DNA of 64,000 nt from G963662655 sp963665015 (GCA_963665015.2 CAXXSY010000004.1:1054001-1118000), one strand, 5' to 3'; positions 1-9,483 are shown, numbered from the stretch's first letter. The notes: generated from the letters alone by a model not told the origin. Numbers and translations: made by a program.

Positions 1-1596
1 CGTCTCGCCAACGGTCGAACTGTAATCGATATAGTGGTCGTCCATGAATTCCGATATCTCGACCGCGTCGTATTTCTTCGAGCCCTTTAGCAGCATGTCC
101 CGAACGAACGAGATACGCTCGAGATCACCTTCGGAGCCGTAGTTCCCGTAGATCGGCATCATGACTTCCGCGCGGATCAGCGGCTTGGTGTCGTTGTGGC
201 GGTAGATGAGCGTCAGGTCGTCGTTGATCGCGATCTTACGCATCTCTTCGCGGGTGCCGGTTTCCTCGTTCTGCTGTTCGAGGAGCTGTTTCGTGCCGGT
301 GGGCATCGCGTAGTTGACGATACGGTTTTTACGCACCAGGTGCCGCTGGAAGGCTTCGTAGATGTTATCCGGGGTCAGTTGACTCGCCAGTTCGAGGTTA
401 TGCTTTGTCCAGTCCGGTACGCCGAACAACTGCGTGTAGATGCCGATTCGGCTCGCTTCGCTTCCCGGGGTTGGTGTCGAGAGCAGCACGGCGGCTTCCA
501 GACGGTCGCAGTAGCTCTGAATATCTTCCTGGGTAATGCCTTCCCGGCTGTACTCGAGGATGTACTGGTCGATGATATCGACGATTTCGTTCATCTTCGA
601 CGGGTCTTTTGCCTCGAAGCTGATATCGGCGGTCGCGGCGAAGAGCATGTTGTACGAGGCGCTTCCATAGACGCTGTTGCATAATTGAAGGTCTTCCACC
701 AGCGCTTTGTGCAGCGGGGAGGTTCGTTTTGTCGCGAGAATGTCCAGTCCGACGTTCAGCGCGACGCAGTCCTGATACCAGGCATCCGGGATGATCGTGC
801 TGATCTTGCCGGTCGCCTTCTGGATGTCGAATTCGTTCACATGGAGCACATTGCCTTCGAATGGCGGTTGTTTAACCAGTGGAACCGGTTCCAGTATTCC
901 ACGTTCGTAATCTTTGAATGTATCTTCGACCTTTGCCATGAGGGTGTCGGGATCGAAATTGCCGACGCCGACGAATATCATGTTGTTGGGCATGTAGCGC
1001 TTGTTGTAGTAGTTGACCAGGTCGTCCCGCGTGAGCTGCTTGTAGAGGTCGATCTTGCCGATGACGGGATACTGGGCGGTGGATTGAGAGTGTGTCAGTG
1101 CCTGGAATGTCTCATAGACCTTGATGGGCGGCGGGCTCGAACGGTACACGAATTCCTTGATGATCACTTCGCGTTCCCGCGCCACTTCGACCGAATCGAA
1201 CGAGCAGAACATGATGTGCTCGGAAAGCATTTCGAGTCCTTTATCCACGGCTTCGACCGGCACGCTGATATAGAAGCAGGTCGTAAACGTGTTGGTGTAG
1301 GCGTTCGCGGATGCGCCGATCTCCTGTTTCATCTGTGTGTATTCGTCCTCGGTGTGCATCGCGGTGGAGCCGCCGGAGACGATGTGCTCCAGATAATGCG
1401 AGATGCCGCAACCGACATACTCGTCCTCATGGGCGGAGCCTGTCTTTACAAAACAATACAAACCGACGGAGTCGTTGTTCTCATTTTTCTTGGTGATGAT
1501 TTCCAGTCCATTGGGAAGTGTTTTCTGTACGTATTCTCCTGCGAGAAGTGTCACGCTGATAGCCAGTATCAGTACGAAAACGAACATCTTCTTCAT
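1..1596 (-). CDS. Secreted M16-family zinc peptidase, 3' end outside window
   Basis: The frame opens at the ATG at 1596, behind a GGAGG at 1604-1608, and runs 532 codons to the window edge without a stop. Residues 1-19 are a signal peptide, so the product is exported. The inverted zinc motif of M16 (insulinase-like) peptidases, HYLEH, lies at residues 67-71, with E70 as the expected general base. E148 sits about 77 residues further on, where the third zinc ligand is expected. From about residue 440 a second M16-like module starts, but at the matching place it reads SFVRDM, so that module appears inactive; tandem active plus inactive modules are normal in this family. The substrate is unknown; family members degrade peptides in the periplasm. 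The family call is firm, the full length unknown. Confidence 0.9.
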   Translation of the reverse strand, partial: MKKMFVFVLILAISVTLLAGEYVQKTLPNGLEIITKKNENNDSVGLYCFVKTGSAHEDEYVGCGISHYLEHIVSGGSTAMHTEDEYTQMKQEIGASANAYTNTFTTCFYISVPVEAVDKGLEMLSEHIMFCSFDSVEVAREREVIIKEFVYRSSPPPIKVYETFQALTHSQSTAQYPVIGKIDLYKQLTRDDLVNYYNKRYMPNNMIFVGVGNFDPDTLMAKVEDTFKDYERGILEPVPLVKQPPFEGNVLHVNEFDIQKATGKISTIIPDAWYQDCVALNVGLDILATKRTSPLHKALVEDLQLCNSVYGSASYNMLFAATADISFEAKDPSKMNEIVDIIDQYILEYSREGITQEDIQSYCDRLEAAVLLSTPTPGSEASRIGIYTQLFGVPDWTKHNLELASQLTPDNIYEAFQRHLVRKNRIVNYAMPTGTKQLLEQQNEETGTREEMRKIAINDDLTLIYRHNDTKPLIRAEVMMPIYGNYGSEGDLERISFVRDMLLKGSKKYDAVEISEFMDDHYIDYSSTVGET

Positions 1597-1711
1597 GTGG
1601 TTTCCTCCATTATGCATATCAAACAATATTCTCTGGCCGAAGTATGCATTTTTCGTGCCTGTTTCTGTCAATGGATTCTTTCAGGTTGACGAACATGCCC
1701 GGAAAAACTAT

Positions 1712-1740
1712 TTGACATTGTGAAATAAAATAAAATGATA
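1712..1740 (+). promoter_or_regulatory. Possible promoter of the DUF2156 gene
   Basis: TTGACA at 1712-1717 is a full -35 consensus. It lies 56 nt upstream of the ATG at 1768, in an AT-rich stretch with no other gene. The -10 match is weak (ATGATA after 17 nt, or TGATAT after 18 nt). The same 56-58 nt distance between TTGAC and the start codon recurs before several other genes here, which is the main support. Confidence 0.35.
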
Positions 1741-1767
1741 TTCCCAATATTGTAACGGGGTGATCCG

Positions 1768-2643
1768 ATGTGGAAAAAGATAGATATCGAAGACAAACAG
1801 CTTATTACTGGCTACTTGAAAAACACGGGCTCCGAAATCTCGGAGCTGAATTTTACGAACCTCTTCCTGTGGCAGCCGGGGCAGGACATCCGCTACCGCG
1901 AGATGGACGGATTCCTCGTGGTGCGCGACGGGCTGGAGGATTACGAATATTATTTCCCCGTGGGGGAGGGCGATTTCGGAACGGTAGTCAATCACCTGCG
2001 CGAGCTTCACAAAGGCGGTCCGCTGGTCTTCCGTTGTCTGGACGAATCGATGAAAGACGTGCTGGAAAGTACGTTGCCGGCAGAATTCACCATCACCCAC
2101 ACACCCGATCGGGACGACTATATCTACTCCGCTGAGAACCTGATCGAGCTGCCCGGACGGAAGTACCGCAACAAGCGCAACTTCGTCCTCGGATTCCAGC
2201 GCGACTACGATTTCGAATACCATCGCCTCACCGCGGACACGGTCGATCGGGTCGTGTACTCCCAGCTCGAGTGGTGCAATGAGCGGAACTGCGAGCTCTT
2301 CTCCAGCCTTCACCGCGAGAAGATCGGGATCATGCGGGTCCTGGAGCATTTCGGCGAGCTGGATTACATCGGCGGCTATATCGAAATCAACGGGAAGGTG
2401 GAGGCGTTTACGTTCGGCGAAGCGATCTCGGACGACATGGTGGTCATCCATATCGAGAAGGCGAACAACCAGGTTCGCGGACTGTACCAGTACATCAACA
2501 TGCATTTCCTCGAACAGGAGTGGCGGAACTATTCCTTCGTGAACCGCGAATGCGACCTCGGTATCGACGGTCTGCGCCAGGCGAAGCTGTCCTACAAACC
2601 GGACAGGATGATCAGGAAGTTCAAGGCGGTCGATAACGGGTGA
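1768..2643 (+). CDS. DUF2156 (phosphatidylglycerol lysyltransferase C-terminal-like) protein
   Basis: This is a 291-residue soluble protein with no signal peptide. Two blocks typical of DUF2156 are visible: KYRNKRNFV at residues 132-140, and NRECDLG at about 259-265 followed by GLRQAKLSYKP. DUF2156 is a double GNAT-like fold found alone or as the catalytic C-terminus of MprF-type aminoacyl-phosphatidylglycerol synthases. Here the membrane flippase part is absent, so a role in lipid aminoacylation is not shown; transfer of an acyl or aminoacyl group is a family-level inference. The start has a GGGGTGAT sequence just upstream. The gene stands alone, divergent from the M16 peptidase and separated from arcC by a regulatory-looking gap. 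Confidence 0.8.
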   Translation: MWKKIDIEDKQLITGYLKNTGSEISELNFTNLFLWQPGQDIRYREMDGFLVVRDGLEDYEYYFPVGEGDFGTVVNHLRELHKGGPLVFRCLDESMKDVLESTLPAEFTITHTPDRDDYIYSAENLIELPGRKYRNKRNFVLGFQRDYDFEYHRLTADTVDRVVYSQLEWCNERNCELFSSLHREKIGIMRVLEHFGELDYIGGYIEINGKVEAFTFGEAISDDMVVIHIEKANNQVRGLYQYINMHFLEQEWRNYSFVNRECDLGIDGLRQAKLSYKPDRMIRKFKAVDNG

Positions 2644-2770
2644 TCTCGGTACGAGGCTTACAAAAAACTTGACGATTACAGCAAATTCCGGCTATCGGTA
2701 TCAGGTATAATGGGATGAGTGTTTTCTGCATCTCATTCAATAAAATGAAAAAGGAATAATTGGAGATAAA

Positions 2771-2803
2771 TGACCCAATCGCAGGATCGGGTCACTTTCT
2801 TTT
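2771..2803 (+). terminator. Terminator-like hairpin in the arcC leader
   Basis: TGACCCAATC at 2771-2780 pairs with GATCGGGTCA at 2785-2794 (one G-T wobble, GCAG loop) and is followed by CTTTCTTTT. It ends only 22 nt before the carbamate kinase ATG, leaving no room for a promoter after it. A TATAAT at 2706-2711 and TTGACG at 2669-2674 lie upstream. It may therefore be an attenuator in the arcC leader rather than a simple terminator of the DUF2156 gene. Confidence 0.5.
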
Positions 2804-2824
2804 CAATGGAAGTTGAGGTACGAA

Positions 2825-3769
2825 ATGAGTCGAAAAGCTGTCGTTGCACTGGGCGGAAACGCAATCATTGAAGCGGGACAGGAAGGGACAATCAGTCAAC
2901 AGTTTGCCAACACAAGGGCCAGTCTCGGCGTTATCGCGGAACTCGTCAAACAGGGATACAAGCTGGCGATCACGCATGGAAACGGACCGCAGGTCGGCAA
3001 CATGCTGATCCAGCAACTCGCCGGCATGGATAAAAACATCGCCCCGCTGCCTCTGGGCGTCTTGAACGCGGCTACGGAAGGCACGATGGGGTACATGATC
3101 GAACAATCGCTGCAAAACCTTTTGATCAAGAACAAGATCGATCGCAATGTCATCACCATCCTGTCGCAGGTGCTTGTCGATCGGAACGATCCCAGCATCA
3201 AGAATCCCAGCAAACCGGTCGGGCCGTTCTTCGATAAGGAGAAGGCGCAGGTCATGCAGCGCGAATACGGTTGGACGATGGTCGAGGACGCAGGTCGCGG
3301 CTACCGCCAGGTGGTTCCCTCTCCGCTGCCCATCGATATAATCCAGGCGCCGACGATCAAGCGGCTGGTCGAAGAGGGTCAGATCGTGGTCGCGTGCGGC
3401 GGTGGCGGCGTTCCCTATTGCATACAGGAAGACGGAACCTACGAGGGTTTCGACGCCGTGATCGACAAGGATTACGCTTCCGCGCTTCTCGCGGAGAAGA
3501 TCGACGCCGAACGACTGGTCATTCTGACCGGTGTTGAGAAGGTTTGCATCAATTTCGGAAAGCCGGATCAGAAAGAGCTATCTCACCTGTCTTTGCAGGA
3601 AGCGAAGAAGTACAGTGAAGAAGGTCAGTTCCCCGCCGGCAGTATGGGTCCCAAGGTCAAGGCTGCAATCCGCTTCATCGAACGAGGCGGAAAAGAGGTG
3701 CTGATAACCTCCATCGAGAAGGTGATCGAAGCCTTTGAAGGCAAGACGGGAACGATAATTTCATCGTAA
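2825..3769 (+). CDS. arcC: Carbamate kinase
   Basis: The 314-residue product is full length for the family and belongs to the amino-acid kinase fold. The N-terminus carries the ALGGNA nucleotide-binding strand-loop, followed by THGNGPQVGN and, later, VACGGGGVPY and a VIDKDYASALLA segment, all typical of carbamate kinase. The enzyme interconverts carbamoyl phosphate plus ADP with ATP plus carbamate in the cytoplasm, usually at the end of arginine or purine-derived fermentation. No arginine deiminase or ornithine transcarbamoylase gene lies nearby, so the source of carbamoyl phosphate is unknown. The ATG at 2825 is preferred over an in-frame TTG at 2813, because the GAGG at 2815-2818 is at normal ribosome-binding distance from the ATG. 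Confidence 0.93.
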   Translation: MSRKAVVALGGNAIIEAGQEGTISQQFANTRASLGVIAELVKQGYKLAITHGNGPQVGNMLIQQLAGMDKNIAPLPLGVLNAATEGTMGYMIEQSLQNLLIKNKIDRNVITILSQVLVDRNDPSIKNPSKPVGPFFDKEKAQVMQREYGWTMVEDAGRGYRQVVPSPLPIDIIQAPTIKRLVEEGQIVVACGGGGVPYCIQEDGTYEGFDAVIDKDYASALLAEKIDAERLVILTGVEKVCINFGKPDQKELSHLSLQEAKKYSEEGQFPAGSMGPKVKAAIRFIERGGKEVLITSIEKVIEAFEGKTGTIISS

Positions 3770-3776
3770 AGGAATG

Positions 3777-3808
3777 GGCTCGGGTTAAAATCCGAGCCTG
3801 TTCGTTAT
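3777..3808 (+). terminator. Probable rho-independent terminator after arcC
   Basis: GGCTCGG at 3777-3783 pairs perfectly with CCGAGCC at 3792-3798 across an AT-rich loop. A T-rich but interrupted tail follows. It begins a few bases after the arcC stop codon and precedes the ligase gene, so termination or partial read-through are both possible. Confidence 0.6.
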
Positions 3809-3827
3809 ACAACACCGGGGTACAAGT

Positions 3828-5366
3828 ATGCTTTTACATATTGGTTTTATCGAAGCCGCCAAGCGACGAAGCAAGCACATCGCGGTACGCGATCTCGCGA
3901 CAGGAGGTGTCTTCACCTACGAGCGTATGCTGATCGCGTCGCTGATTCTGGCTCGCAAGGTGTCGTCGTTTCCCGAATCTCATATCGGGATCATGCTGCC
4001 AACATCGGCCGGTTGTATGCTGTCGATTCTGGGCGTGCTGATGAGCAAGAAGGTCCCCGTGATGCTGAATTACTCGACCGGCGCTCGGGAGAACTGTGTT
4101 TACGCTCGTCAGAAATGCAATTTCACGACGATCATTACCAGTCGCAAGCTCCTGGAAGCTATTCGAATTACGCCCATGCCCGGGATGATCTTCATCGAGG
4201 ATATCCTCAAGAAGATTACTCTGGTGGATAAGGTTCTGGCCGCCGTAAAGGCCAAGCTCCCCTTGCCGTTTCTGAAAAGTCTCATGCCGAAGATCAGCCG
4301 GGACGACACCGCGGTTATCCTCTTTACGAGCGGAAGCGAGAAAGACCCCAAGGCCGTCGAGCTCTCGCACAAGAATATCGGCACAAACCTCAGCGACGTT
4401 CATCAGATACTCCGCATCGCGCAAGAGGATGTATTCCTGGCAAACTTGCCGCTCTTTCATGTCTTCGGACTCACCATCGATATGTGGCTGCCCATCACGC
4501 ACGGCAATACGATCGTGGCACACGCCAATCCGCTCGATTACCGGACGATCTGCGATTCGATCCGGGATCACAAGGTAACGGTCATGGTCGGTACTCCGAC
4601 GTTCTATCACGGGTATCTGAAGAAGAGCGAGAAGGGCGACTTCAATACGGTGCGGATCGCCGTTGCCGGTGCTGACAAGCTGACCCGCCAGGTTCGTGAA
4701 GAGTACATCCATATGCATAACCTCGAAGTTTGCGAGGGATACGGCGCTACCGAAACCAGCCCCGTCATTTCGACCAACCTCCCCGGAAGGAACAAGCCGG
4801 GTAGCGTCGGTCTGCCGCTTCCGAGCGTCCAGGTGAAAATCGTCGATCGTGAATCGAACCGTGAGCTTCCACGCGGCAAGGAAGGAAAGATCATGGTCAA
4901 GGGCGACAACGTCATGAAGGGCTACTACCACGATATCGAAGAGACCTCGCTCCGCATCCACAACGGGTGGTACGAGACCGGCGATATGGGCGTGCTGGAC
5001 GAGGACGGTTACCTTTGGCATCGCGGACGGCTGAAACGCTTCGTGAAGATCGGCGGCGAGATGGTCTCGCTGGTCAGGGTCGAATCGGTGCTGGAGAAGC
5101 TGCTGCCGGAAGGAACCATCTGCTGCGCCGTGGATGTGCCGAATCCGGTGAAGGGCTCGGAGATCGTCGCCGTCGTTACAACGAGCGAAATCAATGTGAA
5201 GCATATCAAGAAACTCATGGCGAAGGAACTGCCTTCCATCGCGATTCCAAAAGAGTTTCATGTGATCGAGGATATTCCGCTCATGTCCAGTGGTAAGGTC
5301 AATTTCCGGGAAGTCGAAAAAATATGCCACGACTGGAAAGAGAACAGCGCAAAGAAGAAAAAGTAG
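3828..5366 (+). CDS. AMP-dependent acyl-CoA/acyl-ACP synthetase-like ligase
   Basis: The 512-residue product is an ANL-superfamily adenylating enzyme. The P-loop-like core FTSGSEKDPKAV is followed by SHKN. GYGATETSP is the A5 motif, GWYETGDMG the A7 motif, and the C-terminal MSSGKVNFREV carries the expected catalytic lysine. The pattern FTSGSE..PKAVELSHKN and NLPLFHVFGLT is most like the acyl-ACP synthetase half of Aas (2-acylglycerophosphoethanolamine acyltransferase/acyl-ACP synthetase) and related free-standing ligases. The reaction would be ATP-dependent activation of a fatty acid for transfer to ACP or CoA. No acyltransferase domain or membrane segment is present. The substrate is inferred by resemblance only. 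Confidence 0.85.
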   Translation: MLLHIGFIEAAKRRSKHIAVRDLATGGVFTYERMLIASLILARKVSSFPESHIGIMLPTSAGCMLSILGVLMSKKVPVMLNYSTGARENCVYARQKCNFTTIITSRKLLEAIRITPMPGMIFIEDILKKITLVDKVLAAVKAKLPLPFLKSLMPKISRDDTAVILFTSGSEKDPKAVELSHKNIGTNLSDVHQILRIAQEDVFLANLPLFHVFGLTIDMWLPITHGNTIVAHANPLDYRTICDSIRDHKVTVMVGTPTFYHGYLKKSEKGDFNTVRIAVAGADKLTRQVREEYIHMHNLEVCEGYGATETSPVISTNLPGRNKPGSVGLPLPSVQVKIVDRESNRELPRGKEGKIMVKGDNVMKGYYHDIEETSLRIHNGWYETGDMGVLDEDGYLWHRGRLKRFVKIGGEMVSLVRVESVLEKLLPEGTICCAVDVPNPVKGSEIVAVVTTSEINVKHIKKLMAKELPSIAIPKEFHVIEDIPLMSSGKVNFREVEKICHDWKENSAKKKK

Positions 5367-5466
5367 GGCGGTTTTCTCCTGGCAAGAATGACAGCCCCCA
5401 ATAGACGTCATCGAATCTATCTATTTACCCACCTGGTTTGCAGCAGAGCCGGAAAATATGAAAAAC

Positions 5467-5496
5467 TTGTCTGGAGTGAATGGTTCTCATTATATT
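5467..5496 (+). promoter_or_regulatory. Probable sigma70-type promoter of the hybrid kinase gene
   Basis: TTGTCT at 5467-5472 and TATATT at 5491-5496 are separated by 18 nt. They lie just upstream of the kinase start at 5544 in an otherwise empty 177-bp gap. The -10 box is the stronger of the two matches. Confidence 0.5.
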
Positions 5497-5543
5497 ATCC
5501 TTGAATCGGATAAATACCGGAAGCATGTACATGGGGAAACATT

Positions 5544-8294
5544 ATGGGGAATCGGCTTCGAGACAAGCAGATCAACTTGAACATCAAGATCATTATGCTC
5601 TTTTCGGTGATCCTAATGCTTTTCATTATCTTTATTGCGATTGCTTATTTTATCATGAAATCGGATATCGAAGAAGAGACTGCCACGGGCCTGAGGGATG
5701 CGACAGCGAATACGCTCAGGCTGACCCGGCATGCCGTCGATGTCTCGATACAGAACTATCTGCGTGCCATAGCCGAGAAGAATCTCGAGATCGTTCAACA
5801 CTTCGACCAGATGATCCAGAATGGGGAAATTTCGCGCGAACAGGGGATGAAGCAGCTTCGGGAGGTGCTGCTATCTCAGAAGATCGGAGATACCGGATAC
5901 ATTTTCGTGTGGGACATCTCCAAGTCTCCGGACAGCATCACGCTGGCCGTTCATCCTCAGATGGAAGGGCATGATGTGAGCTCATTCGATTTCGTACAGC
6001 GTGCGTGCCAGATGAGGCAGGGGTACATGGAATACGAGTGGAAGAATCCCGACGATGAACACGAGCGCAGCAAGTCGATGTACCTCTCCTATTATGAGCC
6101 CTGGAACTGGGTCATCGCGGTATCGACCTACCGTGATGAATTTCATAAACTGATCAACATGCAGGATATTCGGAGCTTCGTCCTTTCGCAACATTTCGGC
6201 AAGACAGGATATTCGTTCATTCTCGACTATGACGGCAGGATGGTCGTACATCCCTATATCCAGGGTGTGGTTCTGGATCGTCTGGATTACACCGGATTTC
6301 CGATTACCCGTCACATCTTGGAAAATCGCGAGGGCTTTGTCGAATATCTCTGGAAACATGAGAACGAGACCAAACCTCGATGGAAATTCGCATATTTCAG
6401 TGAATACCCCGAAATGAACTGGATCGTTGTATCTACCGGGTATCAATATGAATTCTTTCGCCAGTTGCACATCCTTGGTTACCTCTTGATGATCCCGATC
6501 GGAGCGTCGCTGGTGATATTCATCGCGTTCTATATCTGGTCGAGCAGAACAATTATTCATCCGATCCGGGAGCTTGAAGCGGCATTTGAGAAGGGATCGA
6601 ACGGCGACCTTTCCGTTCGGGTGCCGATAATAAAGAATAACGAGATATACCTTCTGGCAGGCTACTTCAACTCCTTTATGAAATCACTCCAGGAAAGCCA
6701 CGAAGCAATTCAGGAAGAGAGCCGCAAACTCAAGATCGCTGAGGCAAGCTCCAAAGCTGCAAGCGAGTATCTGGACAATATTGTCAATTCGCTCGATTCC
6801 TGCCTGATAACCGTCCACGCGGACGGCAATATTACCCAATGGAATCAGGCCGTGATCGATTTCACCGGGATTTCGAGAGAGCATGCGATTGGAAAGAATT
6901 ACGCCGAATGTCTTCCTTTCCTTGGAGAGATTTCGAAGGAATTCGAGCAAGTCCTCAATTCTAATCGGCATCGCAGCATCGTGATTCAGGCTTTCTGTGG
7001 AGATAAAGAGCGATACCTCCATATCAATTTCAATCCGCTGCTGTTCAACGGGTCGCGCGGTATTGTCCTTCGTATCGACGATATCACCGAGGATCGGATC
7101 AAAGACCGTCAATTGCTTCAAGCGCAGAAAATGGAGGTGATCGGAAACCTCGCCGGGGGGCTGGCGCACGACTTCAACAATATTCTTGGTGGTGTCACTG
7201 GTACGATCACGCTGATCGAATACGAGATGTCCAAGAATATGATCGACAAGAAAAACCTGACCCGTTACGTGAATATCATCAACCAGTCCACGAATCGGGC
7301 CAAGGAAGTTGTCGAGCAGCTCCTGACGATATCCCAGAAGCGGGAGATCAATTTCAAGGAGCATGATCTGCGGGAATTGATCGATAACGTATTGCAGATA
7401 TGCTATACAACTTTCGATAAATCGATCGAGATCAAGACCGAATTTCCGGATGCAAAGACGATATGCAAGGCGGAAGCGACCCAGATCGAGCAGGCGCTGC
7501 TCAACCTTTTCATCAACGCCTCTCACGCCATGACCATCATGCGAGACCCGACCGAGAAACACGGCGGCGTTCTCTCCATTTCTATCAAGGAAGTCAACGC
7601 GGATTCGATCTTCTTGGAAACCCATCCTGAGGCTCAGCCGATCAAGTACTGGTGCATATCCATCGGTGACACGGGTGTCGGGATGGACACCAACACCGTC
7701 TCCAAGATATTCGAGCCCTTCTTCTCCAAGAAGAAGCAGATCAAGGGAACCGGTCTGGGCTTGTCGATGGTTTACACGATCATCCGGCAGCACGGGGGAT
7801 TCATCGATATCTATTCCGAGATTGGCGTCGGCACGGTCTTCAATATCTTCATTCCGGTAGCCACGGATCAGGTCGATGGCAAGAAGGAAGAGGTCGTACA
7901 GAAAGGACCTCTGAAGAAGGGAACCGGAACGATCCTCGTTATCGACGACAACGACATCATCCGCGCAACGGCTCGGGACATCCTGCGCGCCTGCGGATAC
8001 ACGGTAATCCTCGCCGAAGACGGAGAAATCGGTGTGGAGGTCTATAAGCAGCGCCAGCATGAAATCGACGCGATCATCTCGGATATGGTCATGCCGAACA
8101 TGTCGGGCAAGGAAGCCTATTTCGCGATCAAGAAGATCAACCCGGACGCCCGTATCGCCATCGCGTCGGGGTATCGCATGGACAGGCGTGTGCAGGAGGT
8201 GATGGAATCGGGCGCGGAGCTCTTCATCCAGAAGCCGTACACCCTTAAAGAGATGTCGGATGCGGCGTATGAACTGACCGCCGGGCCGGAATAA
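5544..8294 (+). CDS. Membrane hybrid histidine kinase (double Cache-HAMP-PAS-HisKA-HATPase-REC)
   Basis: The 916-residue sensor starts with a transmembrane helix (about 17-38). Two periplasmic Cache-type modules follow, marked by GDTGYIFVWD and GKTGYSFILD. A second membrane helix (about 310-335) leads to a HAMP segment and a PAS domain beginning near YLDNIVNSLDSCLITV. The phosphoacceptor box reads GLAHDFNNILGG, with H near residue 542. The ATPase has the N-box (LLNLFINASHAM) and glycine boxes DTGVGMD and GTGLGLSM. A C-terminal receiver (VIDDND, SDMVMPNMSG, QKPYTL) completes a hybrid kinase. All catalytic residues seem intact. It probably senses a small extracellular molecule and relays phosphate to an unlinked regulator, as no response regulator is adjacent. 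Confidence 0.92.
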   Translation: MGNRLRDKQINLNIKIIMLFSVILMLFIIFIAIAYFIMKSDIEEETATGLRDATANTLRLTRHAVDVSIQNYLRAIAEKNLEIVQHFDQMIQNGEISREQGMKQLREVLLSQKIGDTGYIFVWDISKSPDSITLAVHPQMEGHDVSSFDFVQRACQMRQGYMEYEWKNPDDEHERSKSMYLSYYEPWNWVIAVSTYRDEFHKLINMQDIRSFVLSQHFGKTGYSFILDYDGRMVVHPYIQGVVLDRLDYTGFPITRHILENREGFVEYLWKHENETKPRWKFAYFSEYPEMNWIVVSTGYQYEFFRQLHILGYLLMIPIGASLVIFIAFYIWSSRTIIHPIRELEAAFEKGSNGDLSVRVPIIKNNEIYLLAGYFNSFMKSLQESHEAIQEESRKLKIAEASSKAASEYLDNIVNSLDSCLITVHADGNITQWNQAVIDFTGISREHAIGKNYAECLPFLGEISKEFEQVLNSNRHRSIVIQAFCGDKERYLHINFNPLLFNGSRGIVLRIDDITEDRIKDRQLLQAQKMEVIGNLAGGLAHDFNNILGGVTGTITLIEYEMSKNMIDKKNLTRYVNIINQSTNRAKEVVEQLLTISQKREINFKEHDLRELIDNVLQICYTTFDKSIEIKTEFPDAKTICKAEATQIEQALLNLFINASHAMTIMRDPTEKHGGVLSISIKEVNADSIFLETHPEAQPIKYWCISIGDTGVGMDTNTVSKIFEPFFSKKKQIKGTGLGLSMVYTIIRQHGGFIDIYSEIGVGTVFNIFIPVATDQVDGKKEEVVQKGPLKKGTGTILVIDDNDIIRATARDILRACGYTVILAEDGEIGVEVYKQRQHEIDAIISDMVMPNMSGKEAYFAIKKINPDARIAIASGYRMDRRVQEVMESGAELFIQKPYTLKEMSDAAYELTAGPE

Positions 8295-8385
8295 CGTCTC
8301 GATGGGCTTCATGGTTTTTTTGCTTGCCAACCTTAAGCCGCACGCTATCGTTACACTATAGGTTAGAAACCGATCAGGGGGAAGA

Positions 8386-9483
8386 ATGGATAAACGAGTA
8401 TTGGTTGTTACCGGTGGGGGAGACTGCCCCGGACTCAACGCCGTCATCAGGGGAATCGTCAAACGTGCCTGCCAGGAATCGGACTGGGAAGTTCTGGGCA
8501 GCATCGAAGCTTACAACGGCGTTCTGAAAGAACCGAAAGAAATCGTCCGGCTGGATAAGGCTCGCGTCGCGGGTATCCACGTCAAGGGCGGCACCATCAT
8601 CCGCACTACCAACAAAGGCGGTCCGTTCGCCTGGCCCATCGAGAACGCGGACGGCTCGTGGACGACGGTCGATCGCTCCGACGAACTGATCCGCATTCTT
8701 AAATACCAGAACATCAATGCCGTGATCAGCATCGGTGGCGACGGTTCCCAGCGGATTTCGCAGGGCCTCTTCGAAAAGGGGCTGAACATCGTCGGCGTGC
8801 CCAAGACCATCGACAACGACCTCGCCAGCACCGATTTCACCTTCGGCTTCCAGACAGCCGTCGAGATCGCCACCGACGCGGTGGATAAGCTCGTCTCGAC
8901 CGCCGAGAGCCACAACCGCACCATGATCCTCGAGGTGATGGGACGCGATGCCGGCTGGATCGCGCTCTACTCCGCCATTGGTGGCGGCGCCGAAATCTGC
9001 CTCATCCCCGAAATCCCCTACGACATCAACGTCATCCGCGACCGCATCCGAAGTCGGTACCAGCGTGGACGTGGCTTCGTGAATATCGTCATTGCCGAGG
9101 GCGCCATGCCCAAGGGCGGCTCCGTCATCGGAGAGAAGAGTCAGGAGGTCGGTTACGAGCACATCCGTCTCGGCGGTGCCGGGATACGACTCATGGCGGA
9201 ACTCAAGGAGGTCGGTATCGAGGAGGACATGCGCGTCTCGATCCTCGGTCACCTTCAGCGGGGCGGTTCGCCCTGCGCATTCGACCGCGTCCTGGCGACG
9301 CAGTTCGGCGTGAAGGCGATGGAGCTGGTCATGCAGGAGAAGTGGGGCTACATGGTCGCCTACCGCGATCAGGACATCAAGGCCGTGCCCATCAAGGAAG
9401 CCATCTCCAAGTACAACTACATCGGCATGGACTCCAATATCCTCCAGACCGCCCGCGGACTGGATATCTGTCTGGGGGACTAG
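8386..9483 (+). CDS. 6-phosphofructokinase
   Basis: The 365-residue protein is a PfkA-type phosphofructokinase, which phosphorylates fructose 6-phosphate in glycolysis. It opens with VVTGGGDCPGLNAVIRG. GGDG at residues 117-120 has the glycine that favours ATP over pyrophosphate. PKTIDND at 139-145 carries the lysine, in place of glycine, that is typical of pyrophosphate-type and 'mixed' group III enzymes. GRDAGWIAL and HLQRGGSP are the other conserved sugar-phosphate and interface motifs. The glycine/lysine combination fits the long group of mainly ATP-dependent enzymes; donor specificity cannot be settled from sequence alone. The ATG at 8386 follows a strong AGGGGGAAG ribosome site. Upstream, TTGCCA (8324-8329) and TATCGT (16 nt later) form a weak promoter candidate. 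Confidence 0.93.
   Translation: MDKRVLVVTGGGDCPGLNAVIRGIVKRACQESDWEVLGSIEAYNGVLKEPKEIVRLDKARVAGIHVKGGTIIRTTNKGGPFAWPIENADGSWTTVDRSDELIRILKYQNINAVISIGGDGSQRISQGLFEKGLNIVGVPKTIDNDLASTDFTFGFQTAVEIATDAVDKLVSTAESHNRTMILEVMGRDAGWIALYSAIGGGAEICLIPEIPYDINVIRDRIRSRYQRGRGFVNIVIAEGAMPKGGSVIGEKSQEVGYEHIRLGGAGIRLMAELKEVGIEEDMRVSILGHLQRGGSPCAFDRVLATQFGVKAMELVMQEKWGYMVAYRDQDIKAVPIKEAISKYNYIGMDSNILQTARGLDICLGD

Noticed and set aside
8310..8322. T-run after the hybrid kinase as a rho-independent terminator
   Set aside because: No stable inverted repeat precedes the T-run; ATGGGCTTCATGG does not form a proper stem.
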